DNA of 58,900 nt. It comes from Desulfuromonas sp. GTDB taxonomy: Bacteria > Desulfobacterota > Desulfuromonadia > Desulfuromonadales > Geopsychrobacteraceae. Both the position numbers and the translations under genes were made by a program. How positions within the stretch are numbered: position 1 is the stretch's first letter; each line of letters opens with the position of its first letter. The stretch is taken from assembly GCA_002869695.1 (NCBI GenBank), contig PKUD01000170.1, forward strand, positions 1-58,900, written 5' to 3'. Of this stretch, positions 43,571 to 54,291 are shown one piece after another. The notes beneath the pieces are model-generated. The model was not told the origin of the DNA. It saw only the letters and a list, made by a program, of their open reading frames with translations, and made no database searches.

Positions 43571-45631
43571 TCAGCTCCCGCCCATGTCAGCGCCCAGGCT
43601 GCCAACCGTGCCGATCCCTCCCAGCGAGAAGGAGACCATCACTGACTGATCATCTTCCCGCTCCCTGAACGTCAGCAGAAGGCTCCAGCACTGATGCCGG
43701 TATTCCACATCCAGCACCTGTTCCAGCTGCTCTTCTGCAACAAAATCGTAACGGTTCCGATAGCCCAGGTAGACCGGCTTAAGCCAGGCCAGGTCCAGGT
43801 CCAGACTGCCGTAATCGAACTCATCCACCAGCGCTTCTGGCCTGCGACTTCGATACTCAAGCTGCAGACGATTGCCCCGCTGATCGTGCACTGTCCCTGC
43901 GCCGCTGTATTCAAGCCAACGCCCCAGGTCGAGATCATAACGGCTGTCGGCAGCAAGCTGAAAATAGCGAAACGGATCGAAGGCCAGCTGCCCGCGAAGC
44001 GGAGAGAAGCGTTCGCCGATATCGCCGTCCTCGTTCAGGTCATAGCTCTGGGAGAGCCTGAAGAAAAACTGATCGCGATATTCCGGCCGCCCTCCCCCGG
44101 TCTGGCTGCGAGTGGTCACGCGCTGGGTCAGGCCGTACTCGACCCGATGACTCTCCTCAATCCGGTCATTCCGGTCAAATTCGGGCAGATCCTCCTGGTC
44201 AACGTCCGGCACATAGATATAAATCAGCTCAGGCTCCAGCAGATGGCGAACCTTGGTTTCGACGCCCCGGGAGTAGATCCTGTAGAAGCGGCTGCTCAGG
44301 CGGGTGGAAAAATCGTACAGCCCCTGCTGCTCGTGTCCCGAACCCTCTGAAGATGTCCAGTAGTGGCGCTCTGTCCAGCCGAGTTCCGGCACCAGATCGA
44401 GCGTCTTCCAGAGTTTCATCGGCAGCAGCAACGCAGGGCGGACGCTGAGCCGCTGCGCCTTGAGCCCCTCTTCCCGCCAGAAATATGTGTATTCGCTGGC
44501 GAAGGCGAAGTAGAACGGGGAGCCGGCCACCTGATGCCGGACCGCGTCCAGACTGACCCGCGGAAGCCACTGCAGGGTGGAGGGAGTGTCTACCTGAAGA
44601 TTTTCCGTGTAGCGCAGCTGACCGACCAGGTTATACACGCCCCAGCTCCGGCTCAGCGACAACTCGGAAACGGTCTGGGCCTTGTTGTAGTCGTCCGCTT
44701 CCTCGCCGAAGTCGTCGAAAAAATCCCGTTCACTGACATATTCGCCATCGACGCTTAAGCGAACCCGTCCCGGCAATGTCCCCTGGTGCTCCCAGGCCAG
44801 CGCATACTGGTTCTCCTCGCCCTCTTCAGCATCGATATGATAGCCGTGGGCCTGTCCGGCATTATCCCGGCCGAAAACATAGCGATATTCCAGCCCCTTG
44901 CCGACCCCGAGTTCGGAGAGGTAATCGAGATAGAGGGTTGCGTCCTGGTTGCGGCTGATCACCTGGTAGTAGGCAGCAGAGAACTCCATGCCACGCTTAT
45001 CCGAATACCCGACACGGGGCATCAACAACCCGGACTCACGCTCGGTCTTGGCCGGGTAAAGCAGGTAAGGCAGATAAAAGGAGGGAACCCCCTTGAGATA
45101 GAAAACGGTATGGCGTGCCCTAGCATAGCCGCCGACGGTTACGTCCAGCTGCTTGGCTGAGAATTTCCAGGAGGGGTTGTCTGCCTCACAGGTGGTAAAA
45201 CTGCCGTCGATAATCCGATATTCAGCTTCACCCCTTTTTTCGATCCGCGATCCGCTGACAAACAGGTTCTGTTCCCCCAGGAATGCCTGTCCTTCCTCAA
45301 CCAGGCCGGTTCCAGAGGTCAGATTGTAACGGACGCGGTCACCGACCAACCGATCCTGCTCTCCATCGAGAACCACGTTGCCGCGTGCTTCGAGATCGTC
45401 GCTCGCCCGATTCCACCAGAGCTCGTCGCTGGTCAACTGCAGCGCGCCCCGCTTGAGCCGCACGTTGCCACGGGCCAGATAGCGGCCACTCTGCTCATCA
45501 AAAGAGAGTTGATCCGCTTCAAGCTCCACCGGCCCCGAGGCGGTTTCCGGAAACAGCCCTGCCGCCGGAAGCCGTTCGGGCAGAACCAGCAACAGTACAA
45601 CGAATGTTATCCATATCAAGCGGAACTGCAT
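43571..45631 (-). CDS. lptD: LPS-assembly protein LptD
   Basis: A 686-residue outer-membrane protein that inserts lipopolysaccharide into the outer leaflet. A signal peptide (to about AAG, residue 26) precedes an N-terminal OstA/LptA-like jellyroll with VELEADQLSFDEQSGRYLA and LKRGALQLTSDELWWN. A large C-terminal barrel follows, rich in alternating hydrophobic strands, including TVFYLKGVPSFYLPYLLYP and GLLMPRVGYSDKRG, ending with RHQCWSLLLTFRE. Only two cysteines are seen (FTTCEAD and the one near the end), fewer than the four of E. coli. ATG 45631 overlaps the folC stop by a base (TGATG); GTG 45655 is an alternative. Confidence 0.93.
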   Translation of the reverse strand: MQFRLIWITFVVLLLVLPERLPAAGLFPETASGPVELEADQLSFDEQSGRYLARGNVRLKRGALQLTSDELWWNRASDDLEARGNVVLDGEQDRLVGDRVRYNLTSGTGLVEEGQAFLGEQNLFVSGSRIEKRGEAEYRIIDGSFTTCEADNPSWKFSAKQLDVTVGGYARARHTVFYLKGVPSFYLPYLLYPAKTERESGLLMPRVGYSDKRGMEFSAAYYQVISRNQDATLYLDYLSELGVGKGLEYRYVFGRDNAGQAHGYHIDAEEGEENQYALAWEHQGTLPGRVRLSVDGEYVSERDFFDDFGEEADDYNKAQTVSELSLSRSWGVYNLVGQLRYTENLQVDTPSTLQWLPRVSLDAVRHQVAGSPFYFAFASEYTYFWREEGLKAQRLSVRPALLLPMKLWKTLDLVPELGWTERHYWTSSEGSGHEQQGLYDFSTRLSSRFYRIYSRGVETKVRHLLEPELIYIYVPDVDQEDLPEFDRNDRIEESHRVEYGLTQRVTTRSQTGGGRPEYRDQFFFRLSQSYDLNEDGDIGERFSPLRGQLAFDPFRYFQLAADSRYDLDLGRWLEYSGAGTVHDQRGNRLQLEYRSRRPEALVDEFDYGSLDLDLAWLKPVYLGYRNRYDFVAEEQLEQVLDVEYRHQCWSLLLTFREREDDQSVMVSFSLGGIGTVGSLGADMGGS

Positions 45632-46932
45632 CACCTTGTCGATCCTGTCAGACACTCTGCTGTCATTTGCGGCTGACCACTGTCAACAGCCAGCAGGCCC
45701 TCACGCACATCGGCAATCAAAAACAGCGAACCGGCAACCAGGACCGATTCGCTCGCTCCCGCCGCATTGCGTGCTGCCGTCAGCGCCCGTTCGGGGCTGT
45801 CAAAGACCGCCGCCGGAACCCCTGCAGACTCTGCATAGGCCACCAGTTCATGAGGAGGAACCGCCGCCTCAACCGGAGGAGCGCAGGCATACAAGCGACC
45901 GATCCTGGGCAATATCGGGTCCATGATGCCCCGATAATCCTTGTCCGCCTTGATGCCGACAACCCAGTGGACCTGTTGCAGCTGTTCTTCGGCAAGGTAA
46001 CGCCCCAGGGCGTCCGCCCCGGCAGGGTTATGCGCCCCGTCGAGCAGGATCCTCTCACGACACCATTCGAGCCGACCGGGCCACCGCACCCCCGCAATCC
46101 CGCGACGCATAGCTTCGCAGGAAATCGGCACTCCCAGCTGCTGTAACAGTTCGGCGGCCGCAAGAGCCAGGCTGAGATTTTCCTGCTGGTGGCGGCCACG
46201 CAGTCCGGAAACCAGCCCGTCCAGAGACAATCCCGGTCCCTGGTAATCGAAGCCAGCCCCGTTTGCCTGCCAGTGGAAGTGCTCTCCTGCGCAGAACAAA
46301 GGTGCCTGCAATTCGTTGGCCCGACCGCTGATGACCCTCTGCGCTGACTGAGCTTGCCGGGCCGACAGGACCGGAATCCGCGGTTTGAAAATGCCGGCCT
46401 TCTCGGCCGCGACGGCGGCAAGGGAATCCCCCAGGTGCTCAGAGTGATCGAGGCTGACCGGGGTCACCAGGACAAGCTCAGGTAAGACCACGTTGGTCGC
46501 ATCCAGGCGGCCGCCCATGCCAACTTCGAGCACCGCCCACTGCACCCCATGACGCTTAAAGCAGAGCAGCGCCAGGGCCGTGGCGAACTCGAAAAAAGTC
46601 GTACCCAACTCCATGGCGACCGGCCGGATCTCTTCGATCAAGCAAGCGACAACCGATTCGCTGACCGGCTGGCCATTGAGCTGAATGCGCTCGGTAAAAC
46701 TGTGCAGGTGGGGAGACGTATAGAGCCCGACCGTGATCCCGGCATGCCCCAGTATCGAGGCCAGGGCCGCCGCAGTCGAACCTTTGCCGTTGGTCCCGGC
46801 AATATGGATGATACGCAGGTCGGACTGGGGGTTACCGAGCCGCTCTAGCAGGCGGGCGGTATTCTCCAGCCCGAGCTTGATGCCGAACCGCTGCAGGGAG
46901 TAGAGATAATCGAGGCCGGCCTGGTAGCCCAT
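45631..46932 (-). CDS. folC: Folylpolyglutamate synthase / dihydrofolate synthase
   Basis: A 433-residue Mur-ligase-type enzyme adding glutamate to folates. Signatures: IIHIAGTNGKGSTAAALASILG (P-loop), TSPHLHSFTERIQLNG, TFFEFATALALLCF, VGMGGRLDATNVV, LVTPVSLDHSEHLG and LDGAHNPAGA. The start is ATG 46932; TTG 46944 overlaps accD. It is followed, with a one-base overlap, by lptD, and preceded by accD. AccD-FolC is a frequent pair. The run accD-folC-lptD here continues the trp transcript. Confidence 0.94.
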   Translation of the reverse strand: MGYQAGLDYLYSLQRFGIKLGLENTARLLERLGNPQSDLRIIHIAGTNGKGSTAAALASILGHAGITVGLYTSPHLHSFTERIQLNGQPVSESVVACLIEEIRPVAMELGTTFFEFATALALLCFKRHGVQWAVLEVGMGGRLDATNVVLPELVLVTPVSLDHSEHLGDSLAAVAAEKAGIFKPRIPVLSARQAQSAQRVISGRANELQAPLFCAGEHFHWQANGAGFDYQGPGLSLDGLVSGLRGRHQQENLSLALAAAELLQQLGVPISCEAMRRGIAGVRWPGRLEWCRERILLDGAHNPAGADALGRYLAEEQLQQVHWVVGIKADKDYRGIMDPILPRIGRLYACAPPVEAAVPPHELVAYAESAGVPAAVFDSPERALTAARNAAGASESVLVAGSLFLIADVREGLLAVDSGQPQMTAECLTGSTR

Positions 46933-46940
46933 CCCTCTGC

Positions 46941-47789
46941 TCAACTCTTCGTGAAGATGCGTAAAATCTGGGAGAGACGGGCTTTCATTTCCTTACGCGG
47001 CACGATCATGTCGACCATGCCATGTTCGAGCAGATATTCCGAGCGCTGGAACCCTTCGGGAAGCGTCTGGCGGATGGTCTGCTCGATGACCCGGGGGCCG
47101 GCAAAGCCGATCAATGCACGCGGTTCGGCCATGTTGATATCACCCAGCATGGCAAAACTGGCCGTCACCCCGCCGGTCGTCGGATCGGTAAGCACCGAGA
47201 TGAAAGGGATGCCTGCGGCCTTCAACTTGGCCAACGCGGCGCTGGTTTTTGCCATCTGCATCAGCGAGAGGATACTCTCCTGCATGCGTGCTCCGCCGGA
47301 CGAGGAGAAGATGATCACCGGCGCCTTGATTTCGAGGCCCTTTTCGATGGCCCGGGTGATCTTTTCGCCAACCACCGAGCCCATGCTTCCCCCCATGAAG
47401 GAGAAATCGAAGACCGCAACCACTGCCGGCAGCCCCTCAATCAAGCCGCTGCCGCAGATCACAGCGTCCCCGTCACCGGCTTTCTTGACCGCCGCCTTGA
47501 TCCGGTCCTTATATTTTTTTGAATCCTTGAAATCGAGAAAATCGACTGAACGCACCGAGGCGTCCATTTCGATAAACGAGCCTTCGTCGAGCACCAGGTC
47601 GACCCGCTCGCGCGCACTGATCCTGAAATGGTAGTCACACTTGGGACAGACATTCAGGTTCCGCTCGATCTCCTTGGCGTAGATAATTTCCTGGCAGTTT
47701 TTACATTTGGTCCAGACCCCTTCCGGCATCTGAACCGTTTTGTTTTCCACCGGCGCGACCGGTGCTTTTTTCCTTTTAAACCAGACCAT
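46941..47789 (-). CDS. accD: Acetyl-CoA carboxylase carboxyltransferase subunit beta
   Basis: A 282-residue AccD. The N-terminal zinc ribbon uses Cys29, Cys32, Cys48 and Cys51 (TKCKNC and CPKC). The crotonase-fold carboxyltransferase core has [57 protein letters not shown] and [15 protein letters not shown]. It forms the carboxyltransferase with AccA for fatty-acid synthesis. It lies 118 bases downstream of trpA and 9 bases ahead of folC; the trpA-accD-folC order is common in proteobacteria. Confidence 0.96.
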   Translation of the reverse strand: MVWFKRKKAPVAPVENKTVQMPEGVWTKCKNCQEIIYAKEIERNLNVCPKCDYHFRISARERVDLVLDEGSFIEMDASVRSVDFLDFKDSKKYKDRIKAAVKKAGDGDAVICGSGLIEGLPAVVAVFDFSFMGGSMGSVVGEKITRAIEKGLEIKAPVIIFSSSGGARMQESILSLMQMAKTSAALAKLKAAGIPFISVLTDPTTGGVTASFAMLGDINMAEPRALIGFAGPRVIEQTIRQTLPEGFQRSEYLLEHGMVDMIVPRKEMKARLSQILRIFTKS

Positions 47790-47907
47790 TATAGACCTCG
47801 CATGATTTGAGACCGGACGACATAGCAGTCGCTCGCCGCCTCCTGTATCCCATCTGCTGCAGTATTAAAATTTCACCGGAACCCGATTCCGGCGTCCGCC
47901 GCCGTTA

Positions 47908-48711
47908 TCAGCGACTTGCGGCCAACCCGCCCTTGAGAGATTCGATAAACTGCCGCACCTGCGGCAACAGCTCATTGCTGGTGCCATATTTTTCTATAAT
48001 TCTGACCAGGGCACTGCCGACCACGACCCCATCGGCAAAGCGGCCTACCGCGGCGGCATCTTCCGGAGTGGTAATGCCGAACCCGACCCCGACCGGAATA
48101 TCGGTCATCCCCCGCAACTGCTCCACGGCCTCACGGATGGCCTCCGGTTCGACCTGTTGGGTTCCGGTAACCCCGGTCATCGAAACATAATAAATATACC
48201 CTTCTGCCTCCATCCCCAGTCGGCGCATCCGCTCCGGAGGGGTGGTCGGCGCCAGCAGGGTAATCATGGCGATCCCGACCTGCTTCAGACAGACGGTCAC
48301 CTCTTGCGCTTCTTCCGGGGGCAGATCGACCAGCAGCAGGCCATCGACCCCAGCCGCAGCAGCATCGGCGGCAAATTTCTCGACACCGTAGCGGTACAGC
48401 GGGTTGTAGTACCCCATCAGTACCAGCGGCACCTGGCAATCCCGGCGAACCTCCGTAACCAGTTGCAGAACCTTGTCCAACGTGGTCCCGGCCTGCAAGG
48501 CCCGCTCTGATGACGCCTGGATCGTCGGCCCGTCGGCCATCGGATCGGAGAAAGGGAAACCGAGTTCGATCAGATCGGCACCGGCATCCGCCAGGGTTCG
48601 AATCAGTTCGGCTGTCGTCGCGAGATCAGGGTCTCCCGCCGTCAGAAAGGGAATCAGAGCCGCCTGGTTGCGCTGGCGTAAATCGTGAAAAACTGTTTCG
48701 ATCCGTGTCAT
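47908..48711 (-). CDS. trpA: Tryptophan synthase alpha subunit
   Basis: A 267-residue TIM barrel that cleaves indole-glycerol phosphate. The catalytic Glu49 and Asp60 are in LIELGFPFSDPMADGPTIQ. Other conserved parts are GDPDL, LMGYYNPLYRYG, DGLLLVDLPPEE, TPPERM, YYVSMTGVTG and VGFGITTPE. It is separated from trpB by the DEAD-box helicase gene, which is unusual because trpB-trpA are often coupled. The 191 bases upstream hold no gene. Confidence 0.95.
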   Translation of the reverse strand: MTRIETVFHDLRQRNQAALIPFLTAGDPDLATTAELIRTLADAGADLIELGFPFSDPMADGPTIQASSERALQAGTTLDKVLQLVTEVRRDCQVPLVLMGYYNPLYRYGVEKFAADAAAAGVDGLLLVDLPPEEAQEVTVCLKQVGIAMITLLAPTTPPERMRRLGMEAEGYIYYVSMTGVTGTQQVEPEAIREAVEQLRGMTDIPVGVGFGITTPEDAAAVGRFADGVVVGSALVRIIEKYGTSNELLPQVRQFIESLKGGLAASR

Positions 48712-48902
48712 CGGTACCGTGTTCTTTTCAAGAGTAGCTGATGCAGAGCACCAAACATTTTACTTTAATCGAATCCAACCGGGATGTTCAATCTTTTTCT
48801 CCCCCACCCACGCATGAAGCAGGCGTCACGTCCCCTGAGCGTAAATACATCCTCTTCATCATAGCAGAGGGAATCAGGACCGCCAGCGAACGGAGGACCC
48901 AG

Positions 48903-50204
48903 CTACTTCGCTGAGCCGTCCGAACCCGGCCGGGGTCGGGAGCCTGAGCCGCCCGGCTTGCGTCCTGTGCGCGGTCCCCGCCGCGGTGGCCTGCGTCGGG
49001 ATGCACCGCCAGGCTTTTCCGCCGGCGGCTTCTTGCGCTTCACATGGGCCCGCTTGTAGTTGAAGCAGAACTCCTCATCGATCGGCATCATGCTGGGAAT
49101 CTTCATCCCCAGGTAGCTCTCGATCTCTTCGAGCTGATAAACCATCTCTTCATCGGCAAAACTGATCGCCTTCCCCTTGGCGCCGGCCCGTGCAGTACGA
49201 CCGATCCGATGCACATAGTCCTCCCGGTCCTGGGGCAGGTCATAGTTCACGACATGGGACACATTATCGACATGAATCCCGCGGGAGGCGACATCTGTCG
49301 CCACCAAATGGGTCAGGGTGCCCTCCTTGAACCGCTCAAGAATGCGCATCCGTTTTTTCTGGGGGATATCTCCGGACAGCACAGCGCTCGGGACATCATT
49401 GGCGTTGAGCAGGGCATCCAACCTTTCTGCTTCGGCCTTGGTGTTGACAAACAGCAGCACCCGCTCGATCTTACTCTCCAGTTTGAGCAGGCCGAGCAGC
49501 AGGGCGAACTTTTCCCGCCGCGAAACATGGTAGAGGACCTGCTCTATCCCTTCGGCAGTCACCTGCTCCGGCTCAATCTGGACCTTCTCAGCCAAATCCA
49601 TAAATTCGTAGGCCAGCTCCATCACCTGCGGCGACAGGGTTGCCGAGAAGAGCATGGTCTGGCGCTTTTCAAAGGGGGGCAGGTTGCGCAGGATATAACG
49701 CAAGTCCTTGATGAAGCCCATATCGAACATCCGATCCGCCTCATCGATCACCAGCGACTCAACCCGGTGCATAGAGAAGACCCGCTGCTTATAGTAATCG
49801 ATCAGGCGACCCGGCGTGGCGACGATCACGTCGACCCCGTCCCTGAGTGCCTGGCGCTGCTTATCATAGTCCATGCCGCCGAAGATCGGCTGCACCCTCA
49901 GCCCGGTATGCCGGCCGAGCTGCTCAGCGTCGTTGCAGATCTGCACCACCAGCTCACGGGTCGGTGCCATCACCAGCGCCCGTGGGTTGTGACTGGTCTC
50001 ACGCCCGCTGCCCAGCAGCTTGCTGAACAAAGAGATGAGGAACGCAGCGGTCTTTCCGGTTCCGGTCTGGGCCTGGGCGGCGACATCCTTGCCCTGCAGG
50101 GCCAGCGGGATCGATTCCTGCTGAACCGGGGTCAGTTCGGTGAAGCCGGTTTCCTTGACCCCGAGCAATACCTCGGGGGATAGATCGAGTTCAGTAAATT
50201 TCAT
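48903..50204 (-). CDS. rhlE: DEAD-box RNA helicase (RhlE-like)
   Basis: A 433-residue helicase. Motifs in order: LTPVQQESIPLALQGKDVAAQ (Q motif), AQTGTGKT (45-52), PTRELVVQI, TPGRLID, VIDEADRMFDMGF (DEAD box), SATLS, VATDVASRGIHVDNVSHVVNYD and HRIGRTARAG. A basic, Arg/Gly/Pro-rich tail of about 45 residues probably binds RNA. RhlE-type helicases remodel ribosomal or cold-shock RNAs. Its place between trpB and trpA, on the same strand and with gaps of 104 and 191 bases, is odd; it may have its own promoter. Confidence 0.93.
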   Translation of the reverse strand: MKFTELDLSPEVLLGVKETGFTELTPVQQESIPLALQGKDVAAQAQTGTGKTAAFLISLFSKLLGSGRETSHNPRALVMAPTRELVVQICNDAEQLGRHTGLRVQPIFGGMDYDKQRQALRDGVDVIVATPGRLIDYYKQRVFSMHRVESLVIDEADRMFDMGFIKDLRYILRNLPPFEKRQTMLFSATLSPQVMELAYEFMDLAEKVQIEPEQVTAEGIEQVLYHVSRREKFALLLGLLKLESKIERVLLFVNTKAEAERLDALLNANDVPSAVLSGDIPQKKRMRILERFKEGTLTHLVATDVASRGIHVDNVSHVVNYDLPQDREDYVHRIGRTARAGAKGKAISFADEEMVYQLEEIESYLGMKIPSMMPIDEEFCFNYKRAHVKRKKPPAEKPGGASRRRPPRRGPRTGRKPGGSGSRPRPGSDGSAK

Positions 50205-50308
50205 ACAATCCGGTGAAAGGAAAAGAAAAAGAACATGAAACCCTGCAGACGCATCTGCGCCGCCGTCCCCTGACCCTGATTCCTTCCCTTCGGCCTTTAT
50301 CCTTTCTC

Positions 50309-51505
50309 TTAGAATTCCACGCCCATCGCATCGGCGACGGTATGAATATCTTTGTCACCACGCCCCGAAAGGCAGACGAGGATCGTCTGTTCCCTGGACA
50401 TGGTTGGTGCAAGCTTGAATACTTCGGCGATGGCGTGGGCGCTTTCCAGCGCCGGGATGATCCCCTCCACGCGGGTCAGACGCTGAAAAGCCTCAAGGGC
50501 CTCCTCGTCGGTCACCGAAACATATTCGGCCCGGCCGATATCGTTGAGGTGTGCATGCTCGGGCCCGACCCCCGGGTAATCCAGGCCGGCGGACACAGAA
50601 TGGGCATGTTCGATCTGTCCTGCATCGTCCTGCAGCAGGTAGGTTTTATTCCCATGCAGCACCCCCGGGGCCCCGGCACTGATCGAGGCCGCGTGCTTGC
50701 CGGTATCGACCCCGAACCCGGCGGCCTCTACGCCGATCAGCCGAACCCCGACATCCTTGACGAAGGGGTAGAACAGCCCCATAGCGTTGGAGCCACCACC
50801 GATACAGGCCAACGCCACATCGGGCAGCGTGCCGACGGCTTCGGCCATCTGCTGCTTGGATTCCTCGCCGATCACCGACTGGAAATCACGCACCAGCAGC
50901 GGATAGGGGTGCGGACCGGCCACCGTGCCGATGATGTAGAAGGTGTCGCGCACATGAGTCACCCAGTAGCGCAGGGCATCATTCATGGCGTCCTTGAGGG
51001 TGGCCGTGCCGCTGGTCACTTCATGCACCCTGGCGCCGAGCAGCTTCATGCGGAAGACATTGAGTGCCTGACGGCGGATATCCTCCTTGCCCATAAAGAT
51101 GTCGCACTCCATACCGAACAGGGCGGCCACGGTCGCTGTTGCCACCCCGTGCTGACCGGCGCCGGTCTCGGCAATCACCCTCTGCTTGCCCATTCTGCGG
51201 GCCAGCAGGATCTGACCGACGGTGTTGTTGACCTTGTGCGCGCCGGTGTGGTTGAGGTCTTCCCGCTTCAAGTAGATCTGGGCGCCGCCCAACTCTTCGC
51301 TGAGTCGCTTGGCATGGTAGAGCGGGCTGGGGCGGCCGACATAGTTTTTCAGATAATAGGCAAATTCCTGCTGGAAGGCCGGATCCTGCCGCGCCTCAGT
51401 GTAGGCCTGTTCAAGTTCGAGCAATGCGGGCATCAGCGTCTCGGCGACGTAACGGCCGCCGTAATCACCGAAATGGCCACGTTCATCGGGAAATTCGTAA
51501 GTCAT
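50309..51505 (-). CDS. trpB: Tryptophan synthase beta subunit (TrpB1)
   Basis: A 398-residue PLP enzyme that joins indole and serine. The PLP lysine is Lys91 in [31 protein letters not shown] near the start, [35 protein letters not shown] and the C-terminal LSGRGDKDI are standard TrpB1 signatures, including the residues that contact TrpA. It starts at ATG 51505 overlapping the trpF TGA in an ATGA arrangement, so the pair is translationally coupled. Confidence 0.96.
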   Translation of the reverse strand: MTYEFPDERGHFGDYGGRYVAETLMPALLELEQAYTEARQDPAFQQEFAYYLKNYVGRPSPLYHAKRLSEELGGAQIYLKREDLNHTGAHKVNNTVGQILLARRMGKQRVIAETGAGQHGVATATVAALFGMECDIFMGKEDIRRQALNVFRMKLLGARVHEVTSGTATLKDAMNDALRYWVTHVRDTFYIIGTVAGPHPYPLLVRDFQSVIGEESKQQMAEAVGTLPDVALACIGGGSNAMGLFYPFVKDVGVRLIGVEAAGFGVDTGKHAASISAGAPGVLHGNKTYLLQDDAGQIEHAHSVSAGLDYPGVGPEHAHLNDIGRAEYVSVTDEEALEAFQRLTRVEGIIPALESAHAIAEVFKLAPTMSREQTILVCLSGRGDKDIHTVADAMGVEF

Positions 51506-52113
51506 CGGTTCCTCACCCGGCGGATGAATTCCGCCACTTTAGCATGATTTTTTCTGCCCGGAGACAGCTCAACACCGCTTGACACATCCACCGCATAGGG
51601 CTTGACCCGGGTCACCGCTTCGGCAACATTCTCCGGGTTCAGGCCGCCGGCCAAAACAATCGGCCGCCGTGCCGCCAGCGCACAGGCCAGCTGCCAGTCG
51701 AAGACATGGCCGGTGCCACCATAGGCCTGATCGGACCAGGCGTCGAGCAGCAGTGCGCCCGGATACTCATCAGCCCGCGCCAGGGACTGCTCATCCCGCA
51801 CCCGTAAGGCCTTGATCACCCGCAACGGCGGCAACAGACAATCCGCCGGCGTCTCATCTCCATGCAGCTGCACCCGGTCGAGACCGCAGTAAGCGGCGGT
51901 GTCGCGAATGGTCTGCGGCGCCGCGTTGACGAACAAACCCACCGTGGTCAACAGCGGCGGCAATCCGGTGATGATCTCGCGGGCCTGCTCAGGGGTGACA
52001 CAGCGCGGGCTCTTGGCGAAAAAGACGAACCCGAGGGCGTCCGCGCCACAGGCCGCAGCCTGCAAAGCATCCTCGCTGTTGGTTATGCCGCAGATCTTGA
52101 TCCGGGTCATCAT
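51502..52113 (-). CDS. trpF: Phosphoribosylanthranilate isomerase
   Basis: A 203-residue TIM-barrel enzyme, third step of tryptophan synthesis from anthranilate. Signatures are [55 protein letters not shown] and, late, [17 protein letters not shown] and [15 protein letters not shown]. The short gap from trpB2 (6 bases) and overlap with trpB support one transcript. The start could be either of two adjacent ATGs at 52113 or 52110. Confidence 0.95.
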   Translation of the reverse strand: MMTRIKICGITNSEDALQAAACGADALGFVFFAKSPRCVTPEQAREIITGLPPLLTTVGLFVNAAPQTIRDTAAYCGLDRVQLHGDETPADCLLPPLRVIKALRVRDEQSLARADEYPGALLLDAWSDQAYGGTGHVFDWQLACALAARRPIVLAGGLNPENVAEAVTRVKPYAVDVSSGVELSPGRKNHAKVAEFIRRVRNR

Positions 52114-52119
52114 CTGCCC

Positions 52120-53481
52120 TTAACCGCCAACCTTGGGCAGATGTCCCAGGGATTCCTTGATCGCCTCGCTGGGATATTCATAATTGTCCAGGTTCCCGGC
52201 AAAGAAGGCGTCATAGGCGGCCATGTCGACATGCCCATGCCCGGAGAGGTTGAACAGAATCGTTTTCTCTTTCCCCTCTTCCTTGGCCTGCAGCGCTTCG
52301 TCGAACGCGGCGCGGATCGCATGCGACGATTCCGGCGCCGGGATAATCCCTTCTGCGCGGGCGAACTGAACGGCAGCTTCGAAGCACTCCACCTGACCAA
52401 CCGCCCTGGCTTCGATGATCCCCGCATCCAGCAGCTGGGAAACCAGCGGCGCAGCGCCGTGATAGCGCAGACCACCGGCATGAATGCCCGGCGGCATGAA
52501 ATCGTGCCCCAGGGTATACATCTTGGAGATCGGTGCCATCTTGGCGGTGTCGCCGTAATCGAACTCGTACACCCCCTTGGTCAGGGTCGGACAGGAGATC
52601 GGCTCAGCAGCCAGGATGCGCACATCCTTGCCGTTTGCCTTGTCGGAGACAAACGGGAAACCAAGCCCGGCAAAGTTGGAGCCGCCACCATGACAGCCGA
52701 TCACCACGTCGGGATAATCGCCGGCGAGTGCCATCTGTTCCTTCGCCTCCAGCCCGATCACCGACTGGTGCAGGCAGACGTGGTTGAGCACGCTGCCGAG
52801 ACAGTAGCGGGTGTCCTCATGGGTTGCCGCATCCTCCACCGCTTCACTGATGGCGATTCCGAGCGAGCCGTTGCTCTGCGGGTCCGCTTCAAGAATCATC
52901 CGCCCGGCATTGGTTCGATTCGACGGGGACGCCAGCACATCAGCGCCCCAGAGCTGCATCATGCTCTTGCGGTAGGGCTTCTGGGTGAACGACACCTTGA
53001 CCATGTAAACAGTACAGTCGAGACCGAACATCTGGCAGGCCAGGGCGATCGACGACCCCCACTGTCCGGCACCGGTCTCGCTGGCGATCCGCCTGGTCCC
53101 GGCGAGCTTGTTGTAGTAAGCCTGGGGCACGGCAGTATTCGGCTTGTGGCTGCCGGCAGGCGAAACGCCTTCGTACTTGTAATAAATCTTTGCCGGGGTG
53201 CCGAGCGCTTTTTCCAGGCGATGCGCACGGAACAACGGCGACGGACGCCACAGACTGAGGATCTCGCGAACCTCGTCGGGGATATCGATCCAGCGCTCGG
53301 TCGATACCTCCTGCTCGATCAGGCCCATCGGGAACAGCGGCAGCAGGTCATCGGGCGTCACCGGCTGCAGGGTGCCGGGATGAACCACCGGAGCCAGCGG
53401 GCCGGGCATGTCCGGGATAATATTGTACCACTGCTTGGGAATCCGGTCTTCCGGCAAGAGAATCTTGGTTTGCATGATCAT
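52120..53481 (-). CDS. trpB2: TrpB2-type tryptophan synthase beta-like protein
   Basis: A 453-residue TrpB-like PLP enzyme of the TrpB2 group: longer than TrpB1, with an N-terminal extension (about 70 residues, starting [19 protein letters not shown]), and a different PLP loop, Lys113 in [32 protein letters not shown]-like and [16 protein letters not shown] blocks are present; the first reads [11 protein letters not shown] here. TrpB2 enzymes usually lack the TrpA-contacting region and are thought to salvage indole or form other complexes. It stands between trpC and trpF inside the trp operon. The start may be ATG 53481 or 53475. Confidence 0.9.
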   Translation of the reverse strand: MIMQTKILLPEDRIPKQWYNIIPDMPGPLAPVVHPGTLQPVTPDDLLPLFPMGLIEQEVSTERWIDIPDEVREILSLWRPSPLFRAHRLEKALGTPAKIYYKYEGVSPAGSHKPNTAVPQAYYNKLAGTRRIASETGAGQWGSSIALACQMFGLDCTVYMVKVSFTQKPYRKSMMQLWGADVLASPSNRTNAGRMILEADPQSNGSLGIAISEAVEDAATHEDTRYCLGSVLNHVCLHQSVIGLEAKEQMALAGDYPDVVIGCHGGGSNFAGLGFPFVSDKANGKDVRILAAEPISCPTLTKGVYEFDYGDTAKMAPISKMYTLGHDFMPPGIHAGGLRYHGAAPLVSQLLDAGIIEARAVGQVECFEAAVQFARAEGIIPAPESSHAIRAAFDEALQAKEEGKEKTILFNLSGHGHVDMAAYDAFFAGNLDNYEYPSEAIKESLGHLPKVGG

Positions 53482-53514
53482 TCTGTCCTTTCCAACTATG
53501 GCGATCCAGCAGCG

Positions 53515-54291
53515 CTATAACAGGCTGCGTAACTTAGCTTCTATATCCACTTCCCGCATCAGGCTCTCGCCGATCAGAAACGCACCGGCTCCGGCAGCCT
53601 GCAGCCGCTCGATGTCAGCCCGGTTGTGGATGCCGCTCTCGGCAACCGCCAGCTGCTGCGCTGGGATCCGCCGGGCCAGGTGCTCGGTAATCCTCAGGTC
53701 AGTGTTGAAGGTCCGCAGGTTGCGGTTGTTGATGCCGATCAGGTCCACCGGAAGTTGCAGGGCCCGTTCCAGTTCCTTTTCATCGTGCACTTCCAGCAGG
53801 GTATCCAGCGTCAGCTCGGCGGCCAGCCCTGCCAGCTGCCGCAACGCATCGTCATCCAGCGCTGCGGCGATTAACAGGACCGCATCGGCGCCGGCGTCCC
53901 GGGCCTGGTAGATTTGGTAGGGGTCGATAATGAAGTCCTTGCGCAGCAGAGGCAGTTCCACCGCCGTGCGGATCTGGCGCAGGTAATCGAGGGAGCCGTA
54001 GAAATACTGCTCATCAGTCAGCACCGAAAGACATGCGGCGCCTGCCGCCTGGTAGCTGCAGGCAATCACCAGCGGATCAAAGTCGGCGCAGATAATCCCC
54101 TTCGAAGGAGACCCCTTCTTCACCTCGGCAATAATCGCGGTGCCGACCAGCGATCGACTGCGCAGCGTTTCGGCAAACCCGCGGGTCGGCGGACAATCGG
54201 CCATCCGCTGGCGCAGTTCACTGAGCGGCAGACGGACCACGTCCGCGGCGACCTCCTCGGCCTTGGTGGCCAGAATTCGCTCCAGAATCAT
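53515..54291 (-). CDS. trpC: Indole-3-glycerol-phosphate synthase
   Basis: A 258-residue TIM-barrel enzyme making indole-glycerol phosphate. Signatures: [15 protein letters not shown] (with the catalytic lysine), [70 protein letters not shown] and [29 protein letters not shown]. It is a stand-alone TrpC, not fused to TrpF. ATG 54291 overlaps the trpD stop by the ATGA arrangement. Confidence 0.95.
   Translation of the reverse strand: MILERILATKAEEVAADVVRLPLSELRQRMADCPPTRGFAETLRSRSLVGTAIIAEVKKGSPSKGIICADFDPLVIACSYQAAGAACLSVLTDEQYFYGSLDYLRQIRTAVELPLLRKDFIIDPYQIYQARDAGADAVLLIAAALDDDALRQLAGLAAELTLDTLLEVHDEKELERALQLPVDLIGINNRNLRTFNTDLRITEHLARRIPAQQLAVAESGIHNRADIERLQAAGAGAFLIGESLMREVDIEAKLRSLL

Noticed and set aside
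48712-48902. Promoter for trpA in the gap after the helicase gene (TTGAAC-17-TTAAAG on the minus strand)
   Set aside because: The -10 match is only three of six bases and no other support was seen.
51862-53520. Plus-strand open frame of 552 codons opposite trpB2/trpF
   Set aside because: It is antisense to two well-supported genes and has no recognisable domain or ribosome-binding site.
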